A DNA stretch of 64,000 nucleotides. Source: Castanea sativa. Its lineage: Eukaryota; Streptophyta; Magnoliopsida; Fagales; Fagaceae. Where the stretch lies: contig NC_134016.1 in the NCBI RefSeq assembly GCF_040712315.1, forward strand, positions 49,684,486 to 49,748,485, given 5' to 3'. Positions 35,084-47,606 of this stretch are shown here, piece after piece. The stretch's first letter is position 1, and every line of letters begins with the position of its first letter. The position numbers and the translations under genes are program-made. The notes beneath the pieces were generated by a model. The model saw only the letters and a program-made list of their open reading frames with translations. It ran no database searches and was not told where the DNA came from.

Positions 35084-35776
35084 TGTGGGGAGTAAAAGGA
35101 CCCAAATGGGCATATGGGCCTTTGGACTGTAGCATGAAGGGCTGACCTGCTCCAGAATTAAACTCTACGAATCGGCCCATATGCCGAGGTTCCGAGGATA
35201 CAACCGAGGGTGAATTCCTCCTCGGACCGACCCAAGAGAACTCAAGATTTCATTATGAAGGTCAAGGCACAACTCTGGAAAGACTAATGGTTAAAGGGGG
35301 ACACCCTGAATCTTCTAGATGCACCAGTGTTAAAGAAAATATCAAGGGCAAAGGCTGCCACCTCTGCATTAAAGGCACTGCACCTACCTCCCTGGCCGCA
35401 TTAATGGGGAAGTGACCCCTGAACAGTAGGGCTGAAACTTCTAGTCACTGTCCAAAAAGTGTGACAAAAGGAAGTATTTAAGGGGGATGGAAGCCAGAGA
35501 GGAGGGGGGTCGGTAACAAAGAAAGAAATTAAGAAATTGTAATCTTTAAGGAAGAAAGAGAAATAATAAAGAAGTAGTCCTCGGCTCGAGTCCGAGGATA
35601 TCCATTTGCAATTATCGTTCGTTATTTACCTGTACTTGTTTATAAAAGCCTGTTATCAAGCTCCCAGTACTTCTAACCTAGGTTTCAAGCCCACACTCTA
35701 CAAATCTTATTGTTTAAGGCTCATTGGGCCTGAGCCCGTGATTGTCTTCAGGTCCAAGTGCAATTGTGCACTTACA
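35084..35776 (+). repeat. Gypsy-2 left LTR
   Basis: 693 bp, TGTGGGGAGTAAAAGG to GTGCACTTACA. It contains GTCCTCGGCTCGAGTCCGAGG, a near-palindrome. Confidence 0.95.
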
Positions 35777-35778
35777 AT

Positions 35779-35796
35779 TGGCGCCGTCTGTGGGAA
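35779..35796 (+). other. Primer binding site of Gypsy-2
   Basis: TGGCGCCGTCTGTGGGAA, identical to the Gypsy-1 site, two bases inside the LTR. Confidence 0.8.
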
Positions 35797-35823
35797 ATCT
35801 AGTCTAGAAGGAGTGGGGATACT

Positions 35824-37836
35824 ATGGCAGGCTTGGGTTCTCACCATGCAGAGTCACAGGGATCACAGCTGGAGGATCTTTTCGAGCGTCTTGAGCGTCG
35901 AAGGGATCGTGAGGGAAGCGGCCATACAGAATACCCCGGGGCTAGCCATACTCATGGTGGGGGCAGCACCACCCATGGGGATGGAGCTAAAGCCATGCAG
36001 AAGGAGATTAATCGTTTGAAGAGAAAGTTACGACGCGCCAGACGCAAGTCTTCACCATCCTCATCTAATCCTTCCTCAGAGGAGGAACGGGGAGGTAGCT
36101 ACAGCTCAAGATCATGCTCACCCCCCAGTGCAATGTCCTCTGGTGAGGAGGATGACCAGCCAGCTCGCAGACGCAAGAAGGCTCCTTCCAGGGGCTTAAG
36201 GAACGATGCTATGAGTCGGGCGCTGCACCAACTCTCTAAATCTCCGTTTTCACGGAGGATTGAGAAGGGGAGGCTTCCCAGGAGGTTTACTCAACCCACC
36301 TTTACCATCTACAATGGCCGGACTGATCCGGTGGAGCATGTGAGTCATTTTAACCAAAGGATGACGGTGCACTCTCACAACGAGACCCTGATGTGTAAAG
36401 TTTTCCCTTCTAGCTTGGGACCTGTTGCTATGAGGTGGTTCAACGGCCTTAGATCGGGGTCTATAGGTTCGTTTGGGGAGCTTACTAGAGCATTCGCTTC
36501 GCGGTTCAGTATGTGTAGCAGAGTATCTCGGCCATTGGACTCGCTGTTATCCATGACCATGAGGGAAGGGGAGACGTTGAAAGCATACTCTGACCGTTAC
36601 TGGGAGATGTTTAATGAAATAGATGGTGACTTTGATGAGGTGGCGCTTAATACCTTTAAGGTAGGCCTTCCTACTGATCACGACCTGAGAAAGTCTTAGA
36701 CTAAAAAGCCCGTCCGCAGTGTACGTCGCCTCATGGATCGTATTGACGAGTACAAGAGAGTGGAGGAAGACCAACAGCAAGGAAAGGGTAAGGAGAAGTT
36801 TATCCCGCAGGAGAGAAGGGATTTCAGGTCGGACAGGTACCACAATAACAGGTCGAGGAGAGATTACGTTGGGCAGTCCGGCTCGGCAGCACCCCAGGCT
36901 GTGAACACTGTGTTCCGAGAACCAGTACATCAGCTGCTGGAGAAAGTTCGTAAGGAACCCTTCTTCAAATGGCCTGGTAAGATGGCAGGAGACCCTGCGA
37001 AGAGGAATCAGAACCTTTTCTGCCAATACCATCAGGATGTGGGCCACACTACCGAGAATTGTCGGACCCTTTGGAGCCACTTGGAGCAGCTTGTCAGTGA
37101 AGGAAAACTGAAGCAACACTTGTGCCAACCGAGCGGGCAGGGCAGTCAATCTGGCTCAAACAATCAGAGGAATAATTCATCTCGGCCGGCGTTAGGAACA
37201 ATTAATGTTATTTTTGCTGCACCTGGCAGGACCGGCTCGGGTCCCACCAGGGTGATGGCAGTTTCACATCCTTAGCCCGAGGAGTCGGGCTGCAGGTCGA
37301 AGAGGTTGAAGCTAAAATTGCCCGTCTTGGGATTTTTCGAAGAAGATAAAGTAGGTACTATCCAACCCCATGACGATGCTCTTGTAGTTACGCTTAGGAT
37401 AGGGAACTATGATGTGAGGAGGGTGATGATAGATCAGGGCAGTGGTGCAGATATCATGTACCCTGATCTATTTAAGGGGTTAAGATTGAAGCTGGAAGAT
37501 CTTACTCCTTATGACTCGCCACTTATAAGCTTCGAAGGGAGAGCCGTTGTGCCGAAGGGACAGATCCGTTTGCCCGTTCAATCCGGCTCAGAAACGGTTG
37601 AGGTGGATTTCATTGTGGTTGACGTGTACTCTCCATATACAGCCATCCTCGTCAGGCCATGGCTGCACGCTCTTGGAGCTGTCTCCTCTACCTTGCATGT
37701 TAAGGTTAAGTTCCCCTCGGGGGAATGTGTTGAAGAAATCCTCGGCAGCCAATCGGTGGCCAGGCAATGCATGTCGGCTGCAGTGCTGTACCAGGCAGAA
37801 GCCGAGTCTTCGGCTTCGATCACCAAAGACTTATAG
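35824..37836 (+). pseudogene. Gypsy-2 gag-protease, two nonsense codons before the conserved TAG
   Basis: ATG 35824 opens a frame homologous to Gypsy-1 gag: SR-rich start, PTFTIYNGRTDP core, CQYHQDVGHTTENC zinc-finger-like motif near 37020. It is cut by TAG at 36697 (TTG in Gypsy-1) and TAG at 37273 (CAG in Gypsy-1). The protease part has IDQGSGADIMY near 37430 and ILVRPWLH. The frame ends at TAG 37834-37836 followed by CAG TTA, the same stop and context as in Gypsy-1. Confidence 0.88.
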
Positions 37837-40800
37837 CAGTTAACCGCTCCTGATGCATCTGGAATGATGACAGGAGAGGAGGCTCATTGTGAGGAATTAG
37901 AGAAGTTTTTAATAGCCGATGATCCAGAGAGGTTCTTCCAAGTCGGCATACGTATGCCACACCAGGAGAAAATGGAGTTGTTGGAATTTCTGAAGGACAA
38001 TATTGATGTTTTTGCGTGGGACCCGTATGAGGCTCCAGGTGTAGATCCAAGCTTCATTTGCCATCGTTTGAATGTCAACCCTGCCATTGTTCCGAGAAGG
38101 CAGCCACCTCGGCGTTCTTCCAAAGAACATTCCGAGGCTGTAAAGGAAGAGGTGCTCAAACTCAAGAGGGCTGGGGCTATTAAGGAAGTTTTCTACCCCG
38201 AATGGTTGTCGCATACGGTTGTTGTTAAAAAGAAGAATGGAACGTGGAGAGTATGTGTGGACTTCACAGATTTGAACAAAGCCTGCCCCAAGGACTCGTT
38301 CCCAATGCCGCGTATTGATCAACCGGTGGATGCCTTGTTGGACATCCTCGAATGAGTTTTTGGATGCTTTCCGGGGTTACCATCAGATTCCATTGGCGTT
38401 GGAGGATCAAGAGAAAGGCGCTTTCATTACTCCAACAGGGAACTACCACTATAAGGTCATGCCATTCGGGTTAAAGAATGCTGGGGCTACCTACCAAAGA
38501 ATGATGACCAGAATGTTTGAACAGCAACTAGGGAAGACTATTGAGGTGTATGTTGATGATATGGTGGTGAAGAGTAAAACAGTACCTTCACACGTCAAAG
38601 ATCTAACTGACACCTTCTAGGTGCTAAGAAAGTACAAACTGCGCCTTAACGCCTCAAAGTGCTCTTTTGGCGTGGGGTCCGGGAAGTTTTTGGGGTACAT
38701 GATTACTCATAGAGGCATAGAGGTGAACCCAGCACAGGTCAAGGCTATTTAGGATTTGCAGCCGCCTCAGAACCTAAAAGAGATCCAGAAACTGACCGGA
38801 ATGATTGCTGCATTGAATAGGTTTATCTCTCGGTCAGCTGACCAATGCCGTCCTTTCTTCCAATTGTTGAATAAATGGAAAGGATTTCAATGGACCGAGG
38901 ACTGCATGTTAGCTTTCCAGCAGCTTAAGCAGTATCTTTCTCGGCCATCCATCTTGTCTCGTCCCGAGGCGGACGAGGTCTTGTTTGCTTATTTGGCAGT
39001 GGCCGTCCACGTGGTCAGCCTGGTCCTTATAAGGAATGAAAGCGGGGTGCAAAGACCGGTCTACTATGTTAGTAAGTCTTTGAGTGAGGCCGAGGTGCGC
39101 TATCTGCTCTTAGAGAAAGCGCTTCTGGCCATAGTTCATACCACGCGCAAGCTTCCTCATTATTTCCAGTCTCACACTGTAGTGGTTTTGACCCAATTGC
39201 CTCTCAAGGCGGTGCTACGCAGCGCCGATTACTCTGGTAGGGTGGCAAAGTGGGGAACCATTTTAGGGGCTTTTGACATTAAATACAAGCCTCGCACCTC
39301 GGTGAAGGCCCAGGTCCTCGCTGACTTGGTGGCAGAGTTTACTGAACCACTGTTAGAAGAAACTCTAAAAGAAGCACATATGGATGGAAAATCAGTTGGA
39401 GTGATCACGGCCGCAGTGCCTTCGATTTGGAAAGTGTATGTGGATGGGGCTGCTAATCAGAGAGGGTCTGGTGTTGGACTTGTTCTAATGTCCCCAGAGG
39501 GAATTGTCTTCGAAAAATCTTTGAGATTGGCATTCTCGGCTACTAACAATGAGGCCAAATATGAAGCAGTCTTGGTAGGCATGCAGATGGTACGTAGGAT
39601 GGGTGGAAAGGAAATCCATGTGTTCTCGGACTCTCAGTTAGTGGTCGGCCAAGTCATGGGAACCATGGAGGCTAGAGACCCCAGAATGCAGGAATATTTA
39701 GCCTAGGTCAAGCGTCAGCAAGCTGAATTTGACTCCTTCGTCTTAGCTCATATTTCTAGGAGTGCAAACACCCATGCAGATTCTTTGGCTACGTTGGCGA
39801 CGTCCTCGGCTCAGGACTTGCCCAGGGTTATCCTCGTGGAGGATTTGTTGGAGCCAACTCTTACCGTCGTCAGCATAGTTCACATTCATCTGATAAGGCC
39901 TGGGCCTAGTTGGATCGACCCGGTTATAGCTTTTCTTAAGAATGATATCCTTCCTGAGGACAAATCTGAAGCAGAAAAGATACGTCGAAAGGCGCCACGT
40001 TTCTGGTTGTCCGAGGACCAGAAGCTGTACAAACGATCCTTCTCAGGACCGTACTTGTTGTGTGTGCACCCTGAATCAACGGAAGCACTACTGGAGGAAC
40101 TGCATGAGGGGATTTGTGGAAGCCACACTGGGGGAAGGTCCTTAGCCCATAGAGCTCTGACTCAGGGTTATTGGTGGCCCAATATGCAGAGAGAGGCTCA
40201 GGACTATGCTAGAAAATGTGATCAATGCCAGAGGTTCGCCCCTAATATTCATCAACCTGGTGGGGTTCTTAACCCTTTCTCCAGTCCTTGGCCCTTTGCC
40301 CAATGGGGATTGGATATAGTGGAGCCATTTCCGAGAGCTGCAGGAAACAAAAGATGGCTTCTTGTGGGAACAGACTATTTCACTAAATGGGTTGAGGCCG
40401 AGCCCTTAGCAAATATCAGAGATGTTGATTCCAAGAAGTTTATATGGAAAAATATTGTCACTAGATTCGTTATACCACACACACTTATCTCAGACAATGG
40501 CGTTCAATTTGACAGCAAGGCCTTTAGGCAATATTGTGGTGACATGGGTATCATAAATAGATACTCCACCCCAGCTTATCCTCAGGGAAATGGGCAAGCC
40601 GAGGCCGTTAACAAGGTCATAGTCAGTGGGCTTAAGAAAAGGTTGGACGATGCAAAAGGCAGATGGGTAGAAGAACTCCCTCATGTTCTGTGGACGTATC
40701 GGACCACACCGCGCAGGTCCACGGGAGAAACGCCATTCTCTATGACTTATGGAGCCGAGGTGGCGATACCTCTGGAATCTGGTTTTCCCACCCTAAAGAC

Positions 40801-41149
40801 GAGCTCTTTTAGCCCGGAGAATAACAATGGACTCCTGGAGAAATGTCTTGATTTACTCGAGGAACGACGCGAGGCAGCTATGGTCCAAATGGCTTATTAT
40901 CAACAGAAGCTAAAACGGGGATATGATGCCCACGTGAAGTTAAGGCCACTTGTACCTGGTGATCTTGTACTAAGAAAAGTTGTAGGCACTTCTAAGAACC
41001 CAGCTTGGGGTAAGCTAGGACCCAACTGGGAAGGCCCCTATCGCATTGTTTCAGTAGCAGGCATAGGGTCATATCGACTAGCTGACCTAGATGAAAGAAT
41101 TGTACCACGCCCATGGAATGTAAATAATCTTAGAAGGTATTATTATTAA
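37837..41149 (+). pseudogene. Gypsy-2 pol, frameshifted and with three nonsense codons
   Basis: RT begins in the gag-protease frame. A one-base deletion near 38335-38350 (relative to Gypsy-1) moves it to another frame. TAG codons stand at 38618 and 39704 (both CAG in Gypsy-1) and at 38750 (CGG in Gypsy-1). YVDD is kept near 38550. In the second RNase H the catalytic Glu of NNEAEYEA is Lys (NNEAKYEA, near 39550). Integrase is open from 39785 to TAA 41149 with HHCC and DDE motifs, but LDIVGPF reads LDIVEPF. The C-terminus NVNNLRRYYY is identical to Gypsy-1. Confidence 0.9.
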
Positions 41150-41218
41150 TAAAATGTGCTTTTGTCGGTTAACATTTCAAAGTTATGAGTACCTCTAACG
41201 CTTGCAGCTGCTGTTCTT

Positions 41219-42275
41219 AAGAATCAAACAGAAACTTGGTTAAGTGTAGTCCTCGGACCACAAACCTTGTGGAAATTGATATCTTATCATTTGTTAAACA
41301 GAACCTTAGTTATGTCGGGTCCTCGGACCTCCTACTTTGGGGAAATTAACATTTGAAGTTACTATTCTTAAGAATCAAACAGAAACTTGGTTAAGTGTAA
41401 TCCTCGGACCACAAGCCTTGTGGAAATTGATATCTTATCATTTGTTAAACAGAACCTTAGTTATGCCGGGTCCTCGGACCTCCTACTTTGGGGAAATTAA
41501 CATTTGAAGTTACTATTCTTAAGAATCAAACAGAAACTTGGTTAAGTGTAGTCCTCGGACCACAAACCTTGTGGAAATTGATATCTTATCATTTGTTAAA
41601 CATAACCTTAGTTATGCCGGGTCCTCGGACCTCCTACTTTGGGAAAATTAACATTTGAAGTTACTATTCTTAAGAATCAAACAGAAACTTGGTTAAGTGT
41701 AGTCATCGGACCACAAACCTTGTGGAAATTGATATCTTATCATTTGTTAAACAGAACCTTAGTTATGCCGGGTCCTCGGACCTCCTACTTTGGGAAAATT
41801 AACATTTGAAGTTACTATTCTTAAGAATCAAACAGAAACTTGGTTAAGTGTAGTCCTCGGACCACAAACCTTGTGGAAATTGATATCTTATCATTTGTTA
41901 AACAGAACCTTAGTTATGCCGGGTCCTCGGACCTCCTACTTTGGGGAAATTAACATTTGAAGTTACTATTCTTAAGAATCAAACAGAAACTTGGTTAAGT
42001 GTAGTCCTCGAACCACAAACCTTGTAGAAATTGATATCTTATCATTTGTTAAACAGAACCTTAGTTATGCCGGGTCCTCGGACCTCCTACTTTGGGGAAA
42101 TTAACATTTGAAGTTACTATTCCTAAGAATCAAACAGAAACTTGGTTAGGATAGTCCTCGGACCACAAACCTTGCCACAGTTCTTAATATCTTGTCACTG
42201 TTCTTATTCTTATCGCCCGTTTTGTGGAAATCATTATCTCACCATTCATTAATTTGGATCTCAAATTCTTCATTT
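41219..42275 (+). repeat. 151-bp tandem array after Gypsy-2 pol
   Basis: AAGAATCAAACAGAAACTTGG starts at 41219, 41370, 41521, 41672, 41823, 41974 and 42125: seven starts at exact 151-bp spacing, the last unit incomplete. Homologous to the 152-bp array of Gypsy-1, which has five units. Each unit keeps GTCCTCGGACC-type words. Confidence 0.95.
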
Positions 42276-42622
42276 TTAAGTGTTAAGCAAAATTTTTGTA
42301 AGGAATGGTCTTCGGACCTTATATCCTACTGAAAGCAATATGTCAGATTACAAAGGTTCAACTGTCATGTGAGTTGTCTAATTGTGACATTATTTGATGT
42401 CTAAGCTAAGTTATGTGGCTATTTTGAAGTCATGATTGTTTGCATGGTGGAGTTATACTTATTTGTTCTGTTTTCCCTTTAACTATTTGTTATTGAAAAT
42501 TCTCATGGCAAGCACAAAAAGAATAAAGTAAAACAAAGACAACATGAACGAAGGTTGAATAAAAATCTTCTTCATTAATTATATACAAAGAAGGGGAGTA
42601 CAGAAAATTCCTATACTAGGCC

Positions 42623-44897
42623 CTAAACTAGGGAAGGGGGGTCTTGAAGGGAGCTGCTACCAGCCTCAGTACTCTTCAATTCCAGCTCAAAGGTGGACAA
42701 GGCTTGTTTCCCTTTGTCTGTTGAAGGAATGGGGGGCTCCACGCTTTGGATCTGCTCCTTCTCGGCACCACCGCACTCGTCCTTTTCTTTATGGGAACCT
42801 TCAGGTTCTGTAGGAGCAGGAACGAGCTCTTCCACCACAGGAGGAAGGGCAGGAGAGGCAGCAACAGGAGGGTCTTCAATTTCCTATATGTCTAGGGGAA
42901 GCCAGATGTTCTCGGGCTTCCTCAGCTCGGAAGCTTGAGGAACCCCTACTACATTCATGGCCTCTCCCCAGACCTGCTGACAGTACTCTCAGCATAAGGC
43001 CGCAAAAGCCTCTGTCAGCTCTTCTTGCGTTCTAGTCACCCCCTCCTGATAACTGGCCTTCTTCGCAGCCTCCAGTGCGTGCTTGTGGGCGCGAGCCTCC
43101 TCCTTAGCCCGCGTAAGCTCCTTTTCCAAGTCAGAGCGAGCTTGTTGGACTTGGGCGAGCTCGTCATCCTTTTGACGAAAGAGCTTACGCTGTCCCTCCA
43201 CTTGGGTCTCCATCGTCTTTAGGCTGGCCTTGTCACCATCTCTCTCTCTTTTTAGATCGGCCAACCTTGATGTGAGCTTCCCATTCTCAGCTAGGGCCTG
43301 GCTTAAGGACTTTTCTGCCTCTTGCCTTAGTTCTTGCTCCATTCCAGCGCGCTTCCGAGAATCCTCCACAAATTTCTTAGCTGCGAAAACTTCTTGGATG
43401 GACTGCAAAAATGTTGGGAGGTTAAATATGCTAGAGTGTTTACAGGTGAATATAAGGTACAAGTGAAGGGTGGAACTTACCAGAGCTAAACCCCTCTTTA
43501 ACGAGAGGAACAGCTGCGGCTGGCCCATCTTCTCCAAGGTCTCCATGTCCTTGGGCAGCAGAAGGGGGCGCTCCAGCACCTCGGCTAAGTGGTGAGTGTG
43601 GCCTTGCTAGACCGCCCTAATGCTGGAATGGCAGGGAATGGGAGCACCGTCTAGTCTCAAGTTAGGAGATCAGGTAGTTGGTGCTTGGCGCACCTCGGCC
43701 ACGTCTCTGATCTCCCCGCTTTCAACTGCGCGGGCGCGCCCTTTACCCTTGTCCAACTTCTGCAGCTGGGCCAACGTGGGCTACTTCATCTTCTTTTGCT
43801 TTTCACCTCCAGCCCCCTCAACGTCCGCTTTCCTTTTCTTTTTGGGATCTTCGGCTGAAGGCTTAGGGTCGGCTGGAGGAGGAGGAGGTAGTGGTAAAAC
43901 CGGGGGAACCTGGGACCCCCGTGTCCCCTTCTTTGCCACTCGGGCGCCTCTATCGGTCATAAGATCCTTTAGCTTGTCCATCTCTTCTTCAATGGAACTG
44001 TCGTCTGGACGCGCTATCACTAGACCCGCGATCCCAGAGGCCTCAGCTTCTTCTTCTTCCTCGTCGGAGAGGAAAAAAAAAGGGTTTCCGCGAGGTAGTG
44101 GGGAGTCCTCGACCCGAAACTGGTCTATCTCCTCGTCCAATGTGTTCGAGGAAGACACTCGCTCCTCCGGGACGTCAATGGCCTAAGAGTGCACAGCGAG
44201 GGGAACTGCCGCTATGGGCTGTGTGTACAACACTGTATGTGGGGCGTCAGGGATGTCGTGGTCGGCCAAAAAGTGGGGTCTGGCTACGTTAATTCTCCTA
44301 CGCCTTCGGTCACCCGCAATTATGGCGTTCTCGATCTCCTGGAAGTCCGAGGAGACGGGATCGTACCCCAAAATCAAATGGGCCGCTCTAAGTTGTAGGT
44401 CTCTGCTTACAAACACCTCGGAGCGTAGCACTCTGTTCAAGTCCGCAATGTTGCAGTGGCTTAAGCGCGGGCGCACGTTTTGCTTATCTGCAGAGAGAAA
44501 CATCAAAATAAGAGAATACGGTCAGATACGTAGAACATACAATAAATCAAAGTCAGACGCTCAAGTAAATGCCAATACATATTCCTAGATGATTTAGGAA
44601 GTTAGGGGAAGTTAAATCCTAAGGTGTCGCACTTGGATCTCCCCACTCAACAGGGCAGTGGGGGCCGTCATGCCAATTGCCAGAGACGATGAGGTAGTCA
44701 TCCTTCATGCCTTTATTGGACTTGGGCAAACAGGAGATCAACCTAACTACGCTGGAGCGGGATTTGATGTAGTAACCTACTCCAGTGAGTTTGTGGCATT
44801 CGTACATGAAGACAACATCATGCCAGGTGAGGTTCAGACCCATTTGCTCGTTTAGAGCGTCGACGCTACCCAAAACTCTAAAAACGTTTGGGGCGCA
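42623..44897 (-). pseudogene. Gypsy-2 antisense ORF, truncated and with stops
   Basis: Homologue of the Gypsy-1 antisense gene. The exon 1 remnant runs 44897 to about 44630, exon 2 about 44487-43490, exon 3 about 43403-42623. In-frame stops replace Gln or Arg codons of Gypsy-1 near 44185, 43782, 43610, 42990 and 42885. The first part of exon 1 with the start codon is lost at the junction with duplicated host flank. The coiled-coil region (about 43400-43000) and acidic/proline-rich segments are still recognisable. Confidence 0.8.
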
Positions 44898-45154
44898 CAA
44901 AAAAAAATGATAGCCCACACGCATTTATGTTTGAAATTAATAAAAGCAGTGTAACATAAAACTAAATAATGATAGCCCCTAATCTTTATATTGTAGATGT
45001 ATTAATTTATCCATTAAGCCAAGAGACCTGTATATAGTTCAATTGGCACCATTCACAAGTACTTAGAGGGTTCAATTGGGAGGGTTCAAGTTACAAAGTT
45101 AGTAACATATTATTTTATTATATTTCTAACTATCTCAGAAAAGGGAAAATATAT
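44898..45154. repeat. Second copy of the host flank, inside the 3' end of Gypsy-2
   Basis: Near-identical to 34830-35083, including the final TATAT. The junction with retroelement sequence falls in CACAAAAAAAAA, where both parents share C plus an A run. Confidence 0.9.
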
Positions 45155-45847
45155 TGTGGGGAGTAAAAGGACCCAAATGGGCATATGGGCCTTTGGACTG
45201 TAGCATGAAGGGCCGACCTGCTCCAGAATTAAACTCTACGAATCGGCCCATATGCCGAGGTTCCGAGGATACAACCGAGGGTGAATTCCTCCTCGGACCG
45301 ACCCAAGAGAACTCAAGATTTCATTATGAAGGTCAAGACACAACTTTGGAAAGACTAATGGTTAAAGGGGGATACCCTGAACCTTCTAGATGCACCAGTG
45401 TTAAAGAAAATATCAAGGGCAAAGGCTGCCACCTCCGCATTAAAGGCACTGCACCTACCTCCCTGGCCGCATTAATGGGGAAGTGACCCCTGAACAGTAG
45501 GGCTGAAACTTCTAGTCACTGTCCAAAAAGTGTGACAAAAGGAAGTATTTAAAGGGGATGGAGGCCAGAGAGGAGGGGGGTCGGTAACAAAGAAAGAAAT
45601 TAAGAAATTGTAATCTTTAAGGAAGAAAGAGAAATAATAAAGAAGTAGTCCTCGGCTCGAGTCCGAGGATATCCATTTGCAATTATCGTTCGTTATTTAC
45701 CTGTACTTGTTTATAAAAGCTTGTTATCAAGCTCCCAGTACTTCTAACCTAGGTTTTAAGCCCACACTCTACAAATCTTATTGTTTAAGGCTCATTGGGC
45801 CTGAGCCCGTGATTGTCTTCGGGTCCAGGTGCAATTGTGCACTTACA
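45155..45847 (+). repeat. Gypsy-2 right LTR
   Basis: 693 bp, flanked on both sides by TATAT. No polypurine tract precedes it, unlike Gypsy-1, because the adjoining sequence is host flank. Confidence 0.95.
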
Positions 45848-45852
45848 TATAT

Positions 45853-47401
45853 ATAAGGTCCAGTTAATGAATGACTTTAGGAAATTTGTTAATAAATATT
45901 TTAGAAAAAATTTAATACAATTTTTATGAGAAAATATAAAATGACGTCGAAAAAATCCTTTACATTTTTCTTTTAAAATTAAAAGTTTCTAATAATATTG
46001 TTAAGTCAATACTTTTAGAGCATCCATTAACTTTTCTCATATATCATATATTTAGGTTTTTTTTTTTTTTTTTGTTACACTAGTTTTAGTTTTATCTTGC
46101 AACTTTTTTTTTTGTCATAAATCATTGAGTAATGCTATGCCCACAATATTTGCATAACAAATCTTGAGTGGCATATTGTTATTGGTTATAATTCGGGTCC
46201 ACCATTGACATTACTTTTTTACCCACCAATAACAACTTGTTACTAGAGGCAGAACTAAGTAAGGGCTGGGGGGGGGGGGGGGGGGGGGGTGATGGGCCCC
46301 CCAGATTTTTCAAAAATTATGCTTAGTAGGTACATATTCTAAAAAAAATTAAAATGTACCCCAAAATATTACTTTTGGCCCCCCTCCTCCAAAAATATTT
46401 CCAAATTGACCCAATAGACCCAAAAATAAAAACTATCTACTTTGTCCGATTGCCCCATGAATAACAAAAAAAACCTCTGATCAAAATAAACCCAATTGTC
46501 CCAAGAATAATAAGAACAACCTCTAGATAGACCAAAATTAAAAACAAAATAGAACATAATTCCAGTCTAAACAAACCCAATAACACAAATAACCTTAAGA
46601 TAAAACAAAATTCCTATCTAAACCAAAAAGTATACACAATATAATCACAAATTTGAAATAACAAAACAGAAATCACAAATCTCCAATTTTACCCATTAAA
46701 ACTTTTCCCCCTCCATGTCACTCTCTAGCTCTCATTCTTAAATGCTTCCACACACCAATCCTAACCAGCTACATGGTTTGGTTCGTCTGCTACTTTGGCT
46801 TGGCGCATCTCCACCTCTCTAACACAAGTTGATTTGGCTAAGGTATGGACTCATGGATCTCTCTCATTTTTTGGTGTGGTGTGATTTTATTTAAGACCTT
46901 GGGAATGTGATTGTGAATATATTTTCTTTGTTTCACTGTTTGTTTGGTTTATCTCCAGACACGTGTTTTGGTCAAGTGCGAGTTGTGGGTTGTGATCGAA
47001 TGATTTGGAACCAATATATTATTAATATTATTATATTGTCTTGTGGGGGCATGGAAGCATGATGTAGAATGTGCTAGAATATTGAATAGCACCATATGTT
47101 AATAATGATCTGTGACAGTTGATTGGAGTCTAAAGGTTTAAAGAACTACCATTTGGAAATTATTAAAATTAATTTGTTTGATTTGCCAATTAATGATTAA
47201 AATGGAATGAAAAATTAAGACCACTAATTTTACATTAAGGAAAAATTGTCATAAATTTACAAATGTCTTCTCCTAGCGTTAACATGTTCACCACTATGAA
47301 CTCGATGTCTTCAAGAATTTACCCCATCTTTTTTTGTTGTTAATTTTTCAAGTTTTGTACTTACATTATGCATTAACAGACTCCCCCTTTATGTAATTTA
47401 G
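45853..47401. other. Region upstream of HSD-D exon 4, no exons 1-3
   Basis: AT-rich DNA with a half MITE (about 46131-46248, CCCACAATATTTGCATAACA and ACCCACCAATAACAACTTG), a run of about 20 G near 46270 beside GGGCCCCCC, and unrelated sequence to about 47230. From about 47250 it matches HSD-C intron 3. I found no HSD exons 1-3, so the copy D fragment begins here. Confidence 0.6.
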
Positions 47402-47606
47402 GACGTAAATTTCTGGGGTTCAGTGTATGGAACCCATTATGCAGTTCCACATTTAAGAAGAAGCAAAGGGAAGATTATTGTAATGGCTTCAACAGGAGCA
47501 AGCATAGCTATGCCAAGACTAAGCTTCTACAATGTAAGAAATCTCATTGGTAAGAAATCTCATTGCTAGCTCACTCTAGCTAGCATTTTCTTTTATTGAT
47601 TGGTTT

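Larger units (their letters stand above)
35084..45847 (+). mobile_element. Gypsy-2: Tat-type Ty3/Gypsy element with a rearranged 3' end
   Basis: 10.8 kb with 693-bp LTRs (about 12 differences by eye, all transitions). Duplication TATAT stands at 35079-35083 and 45848-45852, with a third TATAT at 45150-45154 just before the right LTR. Same gene order as Gypsy-1 and clearly related in gag-pol, but with a different LTR subfamily. Five nonsense codons and one frameshift in the sense genes, plus several stops in the antisense ORF, make it dead. The right end of the internal region (start of the antisense ORF, polypurine tract) is replaced by a copy of the host flank. Confidence 0.95.
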
